Positions 19,145 to 26,727 of a stretch of 64,000 nucleotides of DNA are shown piece after piece. Origin of the DNA: an uncultured Clostridia bacterium (GTDB lineage: Bacteria; Bacillota; Clostridia; Oscillospirales; Ruminococcaceae); assembly GCA_947629905.1 (NCBI GenBank), contig CANRFM010000001.1:62001-126000 (forward strand), given 5' to 3'. The translations under genes were made by a program, and so were the position numbers. The notes under the pieces are model-generated. The model saw only the letters and a list, made by a program, of their open reading frames with translations, was not told where the DNA came from and searched no databases. The stretch's first letter is position 1; every line of letters starts with the position of its first letter.

Positions 19145-19981
19145 TCATATAAACCACATCCCGACCCCATGCAGCACAAAGCACACGCAGAGTCCGCACA
19201 CAGTCGGCAGCACAGCGGCAAATAGTGTCCATTTCAGGCTGCCGGTCTCTTTCCGGATCGTCAGAAGTGTCGTGGAACAGGGGAAGTGCATCAGGGAAAA
19301 TGTCATGGTACACAACGCCGTCAGCCACGTCCAGCCGTTTTCCACAAGGATGCTGTGTAATGTGGAAAGTTCACCCGTTTCCACCAGTGTGCCCTGTGCA
19401 AGGTAGGACATCAGCACGATCGGCAGAACGATCTCATTCGCCGGAAAGGCAAGCAGAAAGGCGAGCAGAATGCTCCCATCCATCCCGAACCACCTTGCAA
19501 ACGGATCAAGCACCCCCGCACAGAACGAAAGCAGACTGCCCTCTCCCACCGAAATATTGGCAAAGATCCAGATCACCAACCCTGCCGGAGCTGCAACCAT
19601 ACACGCCCTGCCGAGGACAAATACTGTCCTGTCGAGCAGCGAGCGGAGCAGCACTTTCCCGATCTGCGGACGGCGGTAGGGGGGCAGTTCGAGCATAAAA
19701 GAAGAGGGCATCCCCCGCAGCAGCGTGCCGGAGAGTATGCGTGAGACGAGCAGCGTCATCCCCACGCCGCAGAGTATTACCCCCAGTAAAATCAGCGCCG
19801 AAACCACCGAACCCCCTGCCCCCGTCACAAAAAACATCCCGATCAAGGAGATCAGCAGTGGAAAACGCCCATTGCACGGCGTGAAAACATTCGTCAGAAC
19901 AGCGATCAGGCGCTCCCGTGGGGAATCCATGATCCGGCAGCCCGTCACCCCACAGGCATTGCAGCCTAAGCCCATGCACAT
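19145..19981 (-). pseudogene. feoB: FeoB C-terminal part, separated and placed upstream of the N-terminal part
   Basis: The 278 codons from the ATG at 19981 encode the rest of FeoB. They open MCMGLGCNACGVTGCRIMDS and continue with PRERLIAVLTN and CNGRFPLL, the conserved core after the first helices, then the remaining transmembrane segments to the end. The first three residues (MCM) repeat residues 407-409 of the N-terminal part, and joining the two gives a continuous 684-residue FeoB. There is no ribosome-binding site before the ATG, which lies in the recombination site. In this configuration the piece is therefore probably poorly translated or silent. It is not a frameshift: the halves are in permuted order. 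Confidence 0.85.
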
Positions 19982-20001
19982 GGGGCATATGATTTTGCGC
20001 T
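19972..20001. other. Recombination site (P-B' hybrid) between the recombinase and the feoB C-terminal part
   Basis: The 12-bp core CCATGCACATGG (19972-19983) is identical to and co-directional with 17816-17827, 2,156 bp away. The arm beside it overlaps the last codons of the recombinase gene. Combining this arm with that at 17798-17815 reconstructs a near-symmetrical attP-like site of about 48 bp. Confidence 0.75.
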
Positions 20002-21370
20002 ATATCCGCCATTCGATCTCCACAGATCTGCCGTCTATCCGGATAGTTTGGATCATGGAGGCAACCAAAAGCCGTTTTTCAGCAAGTGTTCCGCTATGTA
20101 GGACGGAATGGAAGTTTTCCACAGAGAGGGTGCAGTTTGTGTGGAAAACTTGCTCCGCCTGTTCGATCTGATTTTGCAGCAGCAGCTTCCGGGAGCGCAG
20201 GGCTTCTGCCCGTTCCTGAACCTGAGAAAAGGGTATAGCAGCGATCTGATACAGTTCCATCACACGGGACAATGCCGCTTCCGTGTCGGCGATCTCCTGC
20301 CGGAGAGCCGCCGTGTCTACAGCGCCCGGCACGGGCAGAAATTCCCTGCTGCCCGCTATGGTGATCTGCTTCATTTCGTGCAGTATGACCGCATCAAGGT
20401 CTTCGATTTTCCAGTTATCATTCCGGCAAGCGGGATCTTGTATGCATTTTTTGGCACATTTCGAGCGTGAATAACATCTGTAGCAGCCATGCCCGGCGCT
20501 GTATCTTGCCCCGCAGCGTTTGCAGTACACAATACCGGAAAGCAGATAGCCAGCCCGGAAAGGCGTTTTCTGGGCGCTGTTTTTCCTGTGCTCACGGTCG
20601 GCATCCTGAAGCAGGCGGTTCGCTGCCGCATAGATCTCCTCGCTGATGATCGCCTTGTGCCGTCCGGGATATTCCACACCGGCAAATTTTACCTTTCCGG
20701 TGTAGATGCTGTTTTTCAGGCAGCCGGAAACTTTAGCGGCACTGTTCCAGAGGGTATTGTGGAATTCTTCCTCCATTTGTTTTGCAATGGCATGGATACT
20801 CATACCGGACAGGAAGAGCGAAAAAATACGCTGCACTTGTGCCGCCTCTGAGGGGACGATGTGCAGCGCTCCGTCCTGATAGCGATAGCCTTTCGGGGCA
20901 TTGCCGCCGCCGTGAAAATAGCCAGCCCTGCCCCGCCCGATGCGCCCCATTGTAAAGCGCTCCGTGATCTGATCCTTTTCGAGCTGTGCAAATACAGAGA
21001 GTATCCCGATCATTGCCCTGCCAAACGGCGTGGTCGTGTCAAAATTCTCACAGACGGAGATGAAGTCCACATGATTGGCAAGAAATGCATCCTCGATCAG
21101 TGACAGCGTGTCTTTCTGTGACCGGCTCAGGCGGTCGAGTTTATACACGACCACCGCCTCAATGCAGCCCCTGCGGATGTCATTCAGGCATTCCTGTAAA
21201 GCAGGGCGGTTCATATTGCCGCCGCTGTAGCCGCCGTCTGTGTAAAATCGATAGATGCTGTAGTCTTTCGCCTTGCAGTAGGCTTTCAGCCGTTCCGTCT
21301 GTTCCTCAATGCTGTAGTTGTCAAGCTGATTTTCCGTAGAGACCCGGACATAACAGGCAACCGTTTTCAT
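20000..21370 (-). CDS. Large serine recombinase
   Basis: This 456-residue protein has the N-terminal resolvase/invertase catalytic domain (ACYVRVSTENQ with catalytic Ser11, YKLDRLSRS, and the helix GRAMIGILSVFAQLEKDQ). A recombinase domain follows (GGGNAPKGYRY to about 250), then a zinc ribbon (YCKRCGARY and a second CysCys group, KCAKKC) and a coiled-coil-containing C-terminus (VQERAEALRSRKLLLQNQIE). This is the integrase class used by phages and conjugative elements such as Tn4451. All domains look intact. Its stop is 17 bp from the crossover core next to the feoB C-terminal part. No excisionase, phage or conjugation gene accompanies it. Confidence 0.93.
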   Translation of the reverse strand: MKTVACYVRVSTENQLDNYSIEEQTERLKAYCKAKDYSIYRFYTDGGYSGGNMNRPALQECLNDIRRGCIEAVVVYKLDRLSRSQKDTLSLIEDAFLANHVDFISVCENFDTTTPFGRAMIGILSVFAQLEKDQITERFTMGRIGRGRAGYFHGGGNAPKGYRYQDGALHIVPSEAAQVQRIFSLFLSGMSIHAIAKQMEEEFHNTLWNSAAKVSGCLKNSIYTGKVKFAGVEYPGRHKAIISEEIYAAANRLLQDADREHRKNSAQKTPFRAGYLLSGIVYCKRCGARYSAGHGCYRCYSRSKCAKKCIQDPACRNDNWKIEDLDAVILHEMKQITIAGSREFLPVPGAVDTAALRQEIADTEAALSRVMELYQIAAIPFSQVQERAEALRSRKLLLQNQIEQAEQVFHTNCTLSVENFHSVLHSGTLAEKRLLVASMIQTIRIDGRSVEIEWRI

Positions 21371-21424
21371 AAGCTCACCCCTTTATAGTAATAGTATAGG
21401 ATATGCAGTGTGCGCATGATTTAA

Positions 21425-21452
21425 TAAAAAAATGCCAGAGATTTCCGGCATA
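21425..21452 (-). terminator. Intrinsic terminator upstream of the recombinase
   Basis: On the minus strand ATGCC and GGCAT flank a short loop and are followed by a run of seven T residues. It would stop transcription coming from the rpsT side before the recombinase gene. It overlaps the -35 of the opposite-strand promoter at 21448-21476. Confidence 0.5.
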
Positions 21453-21476
21453 AAACAAGGCGCAGCGCACATACTA
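21448..21476 (+). promoter_or_regulatory. Forespore-type (sigma-F/G) promoter of the DUF378 gene
   Basis: GCATA (21448-21452), a 17-bp spacer and CATACTA (21470-21476) match the sigma-G pattern GMATR and CATnnTA. No TTGACA/TATAAT pair is seen before the gene. Confidence 0.5.
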
Positions 21477-21555
21477 TCTCCGTGAGCCATGTAACGGTTT
21501 GGAAAAATTCCGAGCCGGCTTGCAAAAAGCGGCTCGCAGAAAAGAGGGAAAGCAC

Positions 21556-21786
21556 ATGAATCATATCTGGGATAAGATTTTCCTGACGCTGCTGATCATC
21601 GGCGGCATTAACTGGGGTCTGGTCGGTATCTTTGAATTTGACCTCGTTGCATGGCTGTTTGGCGGTGCAGGTTCGATCCTGAGCAGAGCGGTCTATATCC
21701 TTGTGGCAATTTCAGCCATCTGGACGACCACGCTGCTTTTCCGTCTTGGCGATGAGACGCCGGAGCAGCTTGGTTCTATGGGCTGA
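21556..21786 (+). CDS. DUF378 family small membrane protein (YuzA-like)
   Basis: This 76-residue protein has two transmembrane helices. It begins MNHIWDKIFLTLLIIGGINW, and the GGINWGLVGIFEFDLVAWLFG motif defines DUF378. The function is unknown. The start at 21556 follows GAGGGAAAG; the open frame upstream (from 21499) is not family-like. A leader hairpin (GAGCCG paired with CGGCTC, 21521-21538 region) precedes it. The upstream promoter looks forespore-specific, so a spore role is possible but unproven. Confidence 0.85.
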   Translation: MNHIWDKIFLTLLIIGGINWGLVGIFEFDLVAWLFGGAGSILSRAVYILVAISAIWTTTLLFRLGDETPEQLGSMG

Positions 21787-21790
21787 CAAC

Positions 21791-21829
21791 AAAAATCCCC
21801 GCTCCTGTGAGATGGGAGCGGGGTTTTTA
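21791..21829. terminator. Bidirectional terminator between the DUF378 gene and rpsT
   Basis: CCCCGCTCC (21797-21805) pairs with GGAGCGGGG (21815-21823). There are T residues after it on the plus strand and on the minus strand, so it serves both converging genes. Confidence 0.85.
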
Positions 21830-22084
21830 TTATGCATTGAGAAGCTTTGCCAGATGAGACTTCTTTCTTGCTGCATTGTTCTTGTGCAGCAGATTCTTAG
21901 CGCAAGCCTGATCGACACGCTTGATGGCAGCTCTTACAGCTTCCTCTTTGTTGGCATCGTTGTTTGCGCAAGCCAGCTCAGCCTTCTTGATCATGGTCTT
22001 GAGATTAGACTTTCTTGCCTTATTGGCAGCAGCCTTTGTCTTGTTTACCTTGACTCTTTTCTTGGCAGATTTGATATTCGGCAT
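21830..22084 (-). CDS. rpsT: Ribosomal protein S20
   Basis: This 84-residue protein reads MPNIKSAKKRVKVNKTKAA and ends RKKSHLAKLLNA, the S20 family along its whole length. It binds 16S rRNA early in 30S assembly. I start it at 22084, the family start, with GGAGGTG just before it; the open frame back to 22189 is leader. It is divergent from gpr, as in Bacillus. Confidence 0.96.
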   Translation of the reverse strand: MPNIKSAKKRVKVNKTKAAANKARKSNLKTMIKKAELACANNDANKEEAVRAAIKRVDQACAKNLLHKNNAARKKSHLAKLLNA

Positions 22085-22215
22085 TCCTGAATGCACCTCC
22101 CTTTGTTTGCGTATAAAAGCGCTGATTCGGCACAAAATAGAAAAGCAGTGAGACACTTCTGCTTCCGGACGGTACGACCGTTCCTGCATAGTATGCCGTT
22201 ACTACACCTTTTACT

Positions 22216-22244
22216 ATTATACCACGCTTTCCGGAAAAAAGCAA
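22216..22244 (-). promoter_or_regulatory. Promoter of rpsT
   Basis: The minus strand has TTGCTT (22239-22244), 17 bp ending GTGG, and TATAAT (22216-22221), leaving a leader of about 125 bases before rpsT. Confidence 0.75.
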
Positions 22245-22329
22245 GAAATTTTTTCACGAATTTCTGCTGAAAAGTTTTCCACTTTTTCGGCAGTTAGTAC
22301 AAATTTCCGGAAACCGGAAAGGAGCGCAT

Positions 22330-23178
22330 ATGCAATACCGGACTGACCTTGCCGTAGAAAGCCTTGCCGCCGTGCGAAAACCCGCCGGCATCACGGAACA
22401 CAAGCGGGGCAAGTATTTCCGCATCACGGAAATTCACATTGCCGACGATGAGAGCGGCAGACCCCTCGGAAAGGGAAAGGGGCGCTATATTACACTGGAG
22501 GGACAGGCGCTGTCCCGTTTTTCAGACGACCATGAACCCATGGCGCAGGAACTTGCCGCCGAACTGCGCCCCCTGCTGCCGGAAGAGGGCTGCGTATTGG
22601 TTGCGGGCTTGGGGAATATGGACATTACCCCCGATGCCCTCGGACCTCGCACGACCGCAAAAGTCCTTGCGACCCGCCACCTGAAACAGGAGTTAGCAGA
22701 CGAGGATGAAGCTTTCCTCAAGGATCTCCGCCCCGTCTGCGTCCTTGCAGGGGGCGTGCTGGGGCAGACAGGCATCGAAACAGCCGAACTCCTGCACGCC
22801 GTGGCAGACCACGTCAAGCCCTCTGCGGTGATCGCCGTGGATGCGCTTGCCTGTTCCTCGCTGGAAAGGCTTGGGACGACGATCCAGATCTCCGATACCG
22901 GGATCTCCCCCGGCAGCGGTGTTGCCAATCACCGGGCAGCCCTGAATGCGGAAACGTTCGGCATTCCGGTCATTGCGATCGGTGTACCGACTGTCATCGG
23001 TATGCGCACCATAGCCGAAGATCTGACAGGCAGACTGCCCCTGCCCACCAAGCAGGACATGATGGTCACGCCCCGTGACGTGGACAGGCTGATTTTACAG
23101 GCGGCGCAGCTGTTGGCTTGCGGTATCAATTTGGCACTGCATCCGCAGATGGAGTATGCGGATGTGGCATCTTTATAA
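22330..23178 (+). CDS. gpr: Spore germination protease Gpr (SASP endopeptidase)
   Basis: This 282-residue A25-family protease degrades small acid-soluble spore proteins at germination. The motifs are MQYRTDLAVES at the very start, LVAGLGNMDITPDALGP, GVLGQTGIETAELL, AVDALACSSLERLGTTIQIS, DTGISPGSGVANHR and VIAIGVPTV. The protein begins at the residue where Bacillus Gpr begins after autoprocessing, so almost no propeptide is present. It also lacks the insertion of about 65 residues before the C-terminal MVTPRDVD segment. A GGAAAGGAG ribosome site supports the start. It is divergent from rpsT and converges with serA. Confidence 0.92.
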   Translation: MQYRTDLAVESLAAVRKPAGITEHKRGKYFRITEIHIADDESGRPLGKGKGRYITLEGQALSRFSDDHEPMAQELAAELRPLLPEEGCVLVAGLGNMDITPDALGPRTTAKVLATRHLKQELADEDEAFLKDLRPVCVLAGGVLGQTGIETAELLHAVADHVKPSAVIAVDALACSSLERLGTTIQISDTGISPGSGVANHRAALNAETFGIPVIAIGVPTVIGMRTIAEDLTGRLPLPTKQDMMVTPRDVDRLILQAAQLLACGINLALHPQMEYADVASL

Positions 23179-23191
23179 TAGAAAAGCAAAA

Positions 23192-23225
23192 AAAGAGGAC
23201 ACCGCTCTTCCGCCGTGTCCTCTTT
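23192..23225. terminator. Bidirectional terminator between gpr and serA
   Basis: AAAGAGGACAC (23192-23202) and GTGTCCTCTTT (23215-23225) form an 11-bp stem with A and T runs on its outer sides, serving converging gpr and serA. Confidence 0.85.
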
Positions 23226-23244
23226 ACAAGTCAGATCAAGCTGT

Positions 23245-24354
23245 TCAGCCGATCACTCTTACCTTGATCACGCCATCCTTGGCAGCAAGGGCATCTGCAT
23301 CGGCGTCTCCTGTGAAGATCGCATAGCCGAAGCCTTTCTTCACGCCGGAGCAGCAAGCACCGGTCACGTCTGCACCCTCCTTGAAGAGGACACAAACCTT
23401 TCTCCCGGCAGCATCGCAGGCAACGTTCGGGAAGTTGACACTGTTCCGGATATTGCCGTTCTCGATGTAGTCAATCAGCTCATCGGCTGCCATTTTAGCA
23501 CAGTTGTCCTCGGATTCAGGCGTAGATGCACCCAAATGCGGAATAGCCACAACACCGTCCATGGCAACGGTTTTAGCATTCGGGAAATCAGTCACATAGC
23601 AAGCGACCTTGCCAGATGCGATCGCAGCCTCGAGGTCGGTATCGTTCACCAGCTCACCTCTTGCGAAGTTCAAGATCCTTGCGCCGTCCTTGAGCTGTGC
23701 AAATACAGCAGCATTCATAAAGCCCTTGGTATCCGCATTGCACGGTACATGGAGCGTGATATAATCCGCAGCGGCATAGACTTCTTCCTTGGTCGCAACG
23801 ACCTTGCAGAACGGAGCAATTTCCGCAGCAGCAGCTTCACTCAGGAACGGGTCAGTACCAATAACTGTCATGCCCAGTGCAGCAGCAGCCTCTGCTACCT
23901 TGCGCCCGATCGCACCCAGACCGATGACACCAAGTGTCTTGCCCAGTACTTCCGGACCTGCAAACTGGCTCTTGCCCTTTTCGACCTGCTTTGCCACGTT
24001 CATTTCCTCTGTGTCTTTCAGGTCTGCTGCCCATGCGACAGCCTTTGTCACCTTACGGGAGGACAGGAACAGCCCGGCAAGTACCAGTTCCTTGACGGCA
24101 TTGGCATTTGCGCCGGGGGTGTTGAATACAACAATGCCCTGCTCTGCGCACTTGTCGACCGGGATATTATTTGTGCCCGCACCTGCTCTGCCGATGGCAA
24201 GCAGATCTGCACCGAATGTCATGTCATGCATCACAGCGGAACGCACCAGAATGCCGGTCGGGTTCTCCACGGAATCCGATACCGTGTACTTTGCCTTGTC
24301 GAATTTCTCCGTACCGCAGGCAGCGATCTTGTTGAGTGTCAGAATATTGTACAT
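23245..24354 (-). CDS. serA: D-3-phosphoglycerate dehydrogenase
   Basis: This 369-residue enzyme oxidises 3-phosphoglycerate to 3-phosphohydroxypyruvate, the first step of serine synthesis. The NAD-binding motif is TLGVIGLGAIGRKVAEAA. The catalytic segments are GRAGAGTNNIP, NFARGELV and the His-containing IPHLGASTPES. A short C-terminal segment of about 70 residues resembles a reduced ACT domain. It follows serC by 24 bp, so SerC supplies the next step from the same mRNA. The length is between the short and the full ACT-bearing forms. Confidence 0.93.
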   Translation of the reverse strand: MYNILTLNKIAACGTEKFDKAKYTVSDSVENPTGILVRSAVMHDMTFGADLLAIGRAGAGTNNIPVDKCAEQGIVVFNTPGANANAVKELVLAGLFLSSRKVTKAVAWAADLKDTEEMNVAKQVEKGKSQFAGPEVLGKTLGVIGLGAIGRKVAEAAAALGMTVIGTDPFLSEAAAAEIAPFCKVVATKEEVYAAADYITLHVPCNADTKGFMNAAVFAQLKDGARILNFARGELVNDTDLEAAIASGKVACYVTDFPNAKTVAMDGVVAIPHLGASTPESEDNCAKMAADELIDYIENGNIRNSVNFPNVACDAAGRKVCVLFKEGADVTGACCSGVKKGFGYAIFTGDADADALAAKDGVIKVRVIG

Positions 24355-24378
24355 GGGTATTTCCTCCTTGCTGTGCGC

Positions 24379-25464
24379 TTATGCGTTTTCTTCCTCGAAC
24401 TTCTTCATGAAAGCGACCAGCTTCTCTACGCCCTCAATTGGCATTGCGTTGTAGATAGAAGCTCTCATGCCGCCGACCGTTCTGTGACCCTTGAGGTTCT
24501 CAAAGCCGGCTTTCTTTGCCTCTGCAACGAATTTTGCATCGAGGTCTGCATCGCCCGTAACGAACGGCACGTTCATCAGAGAACGGTCTTCCTTGCGTAC
24601 CGTCCCCTTGAACATCTTGCTCTGGTCGAGGAAATCATACAGGATCGCAGCCTTCTTCTCGTTGTGTGCCTTCATAGCTTCGAGACCGCCCATTTTCTTC
24701 AGCCACTTGAAGACCTTGCCGCAGATGTAGATACCATAGCAAGGCGGTGTGTTGTAGAGAGAACCTGCGTCTGCCTGTGTTTTCCATGCAAGCATGGTCG
24801 GTGTATCCTTGATGGGTGTTTCATCAGGGATCAGATCCTCACGGATGATGGCGATGACCACGCCGGCAGGTCCGACATTCTTCTGCACGCCGCCGTAAAT
24901 CACGCCGTACTTCGTCACGTCGATCGGCTCACTCAGGAAGCAGGACGAAACGTCAGCGACAAGCTCCTTGCCCTTGGTGTTCGGCAGCTCCTTGAATACG
25001 GTGCCGTAAATCGTATTATTCTGGCAGATGTATACATAGTCCGCATCCTCCGGAATGTCCAGATCGGAGCAGTCCGGGATATAGGAAAAGGTCTTATCCG
25101 CAGAGGAAGCAAGCTCTACAGCTTCACCATATTTCTTTGCTTCCTGAAATGCCTTCTTTGCCCACTGACCGGTGATGATGTATCCGGCTTTGCCGTTCTT
25201 CATCAGGTTCATCGGAACAGCCGCAAACTGCTGGGAAGCGCCGCCCTGCAAAAACAGTACCTTGTAGTTGTCCGGAATGCCCATCAGGTCACGCAGATCC
25301 TGCTCTGCTTCGTCAATGATCTGCTGGAACATCTTGGAACGGTGGGACATTTCCATGACGGACATACCGCAGCCCTTGTAGTCCAGCATTTCCTCTGCTG
25401 CTTCACGCAGAACTTCCTCCGGCAGAACAGCCGGTCCTGCGCTGAAATTGTACACTCTGCTCAT
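24379..25464 (-). CDS. serC: Phosphoserine aminotransferase
   Basis: This 361-residue PLP enzyme of class V converts phosphohydroxypyruvate to phosphoserine with glutamate. It opens MSRVYNFSAGPAVLPEEVL. The lysine that holds PLP lies in GVIYGGVQKNVGPAG, and HRTVGGMRASIYNAM is the C-terminal family signature. It is the first gene of the serC-serA operon with a GGAGGT site. No phosphoserine phosphatase (serB) is seen nearby. Confidence 0.96.
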   Translation of the reverse strand: MSRVYNFSAGPAVLPEEVLREAAEEMLDYKGCGMSVMEMSHRSKMFQQIIDEAEQDLRDLMGIPDNYKVLFLQGGASQQFAAVPMNLMKNGKAGYIITGQWAKKAFQEAKKYGEAVELASSADKTFSYIPDCSDLDIPEDADYVYICQNNTIYGTVFKELPNTKGKELVADVSSCFLSEPIDVTKYGVIYGGVQKNVGPAGVVIAIIREDLIPDETPIKDTPTMLAWKTQADAGSLYNTPPCYGIYICGKVFKWLKKMGGLEAMKAHNEKKAAILYDFLDQSKMFKGTVRKEDRSLMNVPFVTGDADLDAKFVAEAKKAGFENLKGHRTVGGMRASIYNAMPIEGVEKLVAFMKKFEEENA

Positions 25465-25569
25465 TGCAATAACCTCCAGATTGATAGTAAGTATGGCAGG
25501 AACAGCGGCTTGGTTCGTTAAAAAATTAACGAATGAATCCTATATCTACCGCAACACCTGAACACATCT

Positions 25570-25598
25570 ATTATACTATTTTTTCCGGAATAAGTCAA
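25570..25598 (-). promoter_or_regulatory. Sigma-A promoter of serC-serA
   Basis: The minus strand has TTGACT (25593-25598), a 17-bp spacer and TATAAT (25570-25575). The leader of about 100 bases holds a palindrome (25514-25533) that could be an operator. Confidence 0.8.
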
Positions 25599-25725
25599 GA
25601 CATCCGGGCAGATTCTCCGCATTTTGTTGAAAATGCTGTGTTCTGACAGTTTTTTTGTGTGCATTATGCATTATAACAGATTATAACAGAAATCCCCGAA
25701 GGCAGCGTGACGCTGCACCCGTTGT

Positions 25726-25803
25726 GCCTCCCAATGCGCCTACGGCGCAAAGGTCGGCTTGCGTGACTGCTGCTTTTATCTTACCTAAAAGCAGTCGCCC
25801 TTT
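25726..25803 (-). repeat. Interspersed intergenic repeat, copy A
   Basis: Read on the minus strand this 78-bp stretch matches 28435-28514 on the plus strand at roughly 90% identity, including AGGTAAGATAAAAG and GCAAGCCGACCTTTG. The two copies form an inverted pair around sigG-spoIIGA-sigE. Confidence 0.8.
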
Positions 25804-25819
25804 GCGCCTCAGAATTTTC

Positions 25820-26593
25820 TTAAATAGCTTCTTTAATTTTGGCGATCGCACCTTTTTCGAGGCGGGAGACCTGTGCCTGTGAAATGCCGATCTCCCGTGC
25901 GACTTCCATTTGTGTCCGTCCGCAGAGGAAGCGCAGGTATAAAATATTTTTCTCCCTGTCCTCCAGTGCTTTCATGGCATCCCGCATGGAAAATGCAGCG
26001 ATCCAACTGTCCGCACTGTCCTTGTCGCTGATCTGATCCATGACATAAAGCGTATCGCCCGCATCTGAATATACAGGTTCATACAGCGAGACCGGGTCGC
26101 TGATACTCTCAAGGGCGATCACAATATCGGAGCGTTTTTCGTCGATCTCCTGTGCAATTTCGTCCATGGTCGGTTCTCTTTGCAGGCGTGCTGTGAGGAC
26201 ATCCTTTGCCTGAATCGCCTTGTATGCTAAGTCCCGCAGCGAACGGCTGACCTTGATCTGGTTATAGTCCCGCAGATGCCGCCGCAGTTCGCCGCTGATC
26301 ATCGGCACGCAGTAGGTCGAAAACCGCACTTCCTTGCTCAGGTCGAAATTGTGAATGGCTTTCATCAGCCCGACCACCCCGATCTGAAACAGGTCGTCCA
26401 CGTCCTCTCCCCGTCCTGCAAACCGCTGCACCACGCTCAGAACAAGCCGCAGATTCCCCTGAATGAGCTTGTCCCGGACGGCTTTGCTGCCGGTCTCCTT
26501 GTATTCCCGGAGGAGAGCCATTTTTTCCTCCTCCCGCATGACTTTCAGTTCAGCCGTATTGATCCCTGCAATGACCACCTTATGATATGCCAT
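25820..26593 (-). CDS. sigG: Sporulation sigma factor SigG
   Basis: This 257-residue sigma factor controls late forespore transcription. The N-terminal tag VVIAGINTAELKVM is characteristic of SigG. Region 2 reads GNLRLVLSVVQRFAGRGED and DDLFQIGVVGLMKAI. Region 4 ends in a helix-turn-helix, VAREIGISQAQVSRLEKG. I start at the ATG 26593, with AAGGA upstream, rather than at the GTG 26602. In Bacillus the order spoIIGA-sigE-sigG is co-directional. Here sigG is divergent from spoIIGA, so it cannot be read through from that operon and has its own forespore-type promoter. Confidence 0.94.
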   Translation of the reverse strand: MAYHKVVIAGINTAELKVMREEEKMALLREYKETGSKAVRDKLIQGNLRLVLSVVQRFAGRGEDVDDLFQIGVVGLMKAIHNFDLSKEVRFSTYCVPMISGELRRHLRDYNQIKVSRSLRDLAYKAIQAKDVLTARLQREPTMDEIAQEIDEKRSDIVIALESISDPVSLYEPVYSDAGDTLYVMDQISDKDSADSWIAAFSMRDAMKALEDREKNILYLRFLCGRTQMEVAREIGISQAQVSRLEKGAIAKIKEAI

Positions 26594-26618
26594 CAGATGC
26601 ACTTCCTTTCGCTAAAAT

Positions 26619-26649
26619 TAGTATGCACTGGAAGAAAGTGCTTCATGCA
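26619..26649 (-). promoter_or_regulatory. Forespore-type (sigma-F/G) promoter of sigG
   Basis: The minus strand shows TGCATG (26644-26649), 18 bp and CATACTA (26619-26625), a very good match to the sigma-F/G pattern and only 25 bp before the sigG start. It fits autoregulation of sigG. Confidence 0.7.
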
Positions 26650-26674
26650 ATGAAAAATTTTCCGCCTGTCCGCA

Positions 26675-26709
26675 TTCCGACAAGTTCCGCCGTCCCGGCG
26701 TGTTATAAT
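26675..26709 (+). promoter_or_regulatory. Probable Spo0A-activated promoter of spoIIGA-sigE
   Basis: TATAAT (26704-26709) has no good -35 at 17 bp. TTCCGACA (26675-26682), one mismatch from an inverted 0A box, lies 21 bp upstream. The wide spacing recalls the Bacillus spoIIG promoter, which needs Spo0A. Confidence 0.45.
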
Positions 26710-26727
26710 ACAAGCAGGGGGGATCGG

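Larger units (their letters stand above)
25465..25819. other. Gene-free region between serC and sigG
   Basis: This 355-bp stretch holds the serC promoter (25570-25598), an 8-bp inverted repeat in the serC leader (TTCGTTAA, AAAA, TTAACGAA at 25514-25533), a direct repeat of ATTATAACAG near 25670-25690, and one copy of the interspersed repeat (25726-25803). I see no open frame of note. Confidence 0.7.

Noticed and set aside
17772-19981. Explaining the two feoB pieces as a simple frameshift or sequencing error
   Set aside because: The C-terminal part lies upstream of the N-terminal part, so no indel can join them. The break is at a repeated 12-bp core at both ends.
20113-20148. Inverted TTTTCCACA motifs inside the recombinase gene as a DnaA-binding site
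   Set aside because: They fall within a well-conserved coding frame with a spacing of 17 bases, so chance codon use explains them as well.
23215-25521. Plus-strand open frame of 768 codons across serA and serC
   Set aside because: It is antisense to two clearly recognised enzymes and spans their intergenic gap with Cys/His-rich composition typical of a shadow frame.
25465-25640. T-box or serine riboswitch upstream of serC
   Set aside because: No T-box sequence (AGGGTGGNACCGCG type) or long specifier stem is visible; the leader is only about 100 bases.
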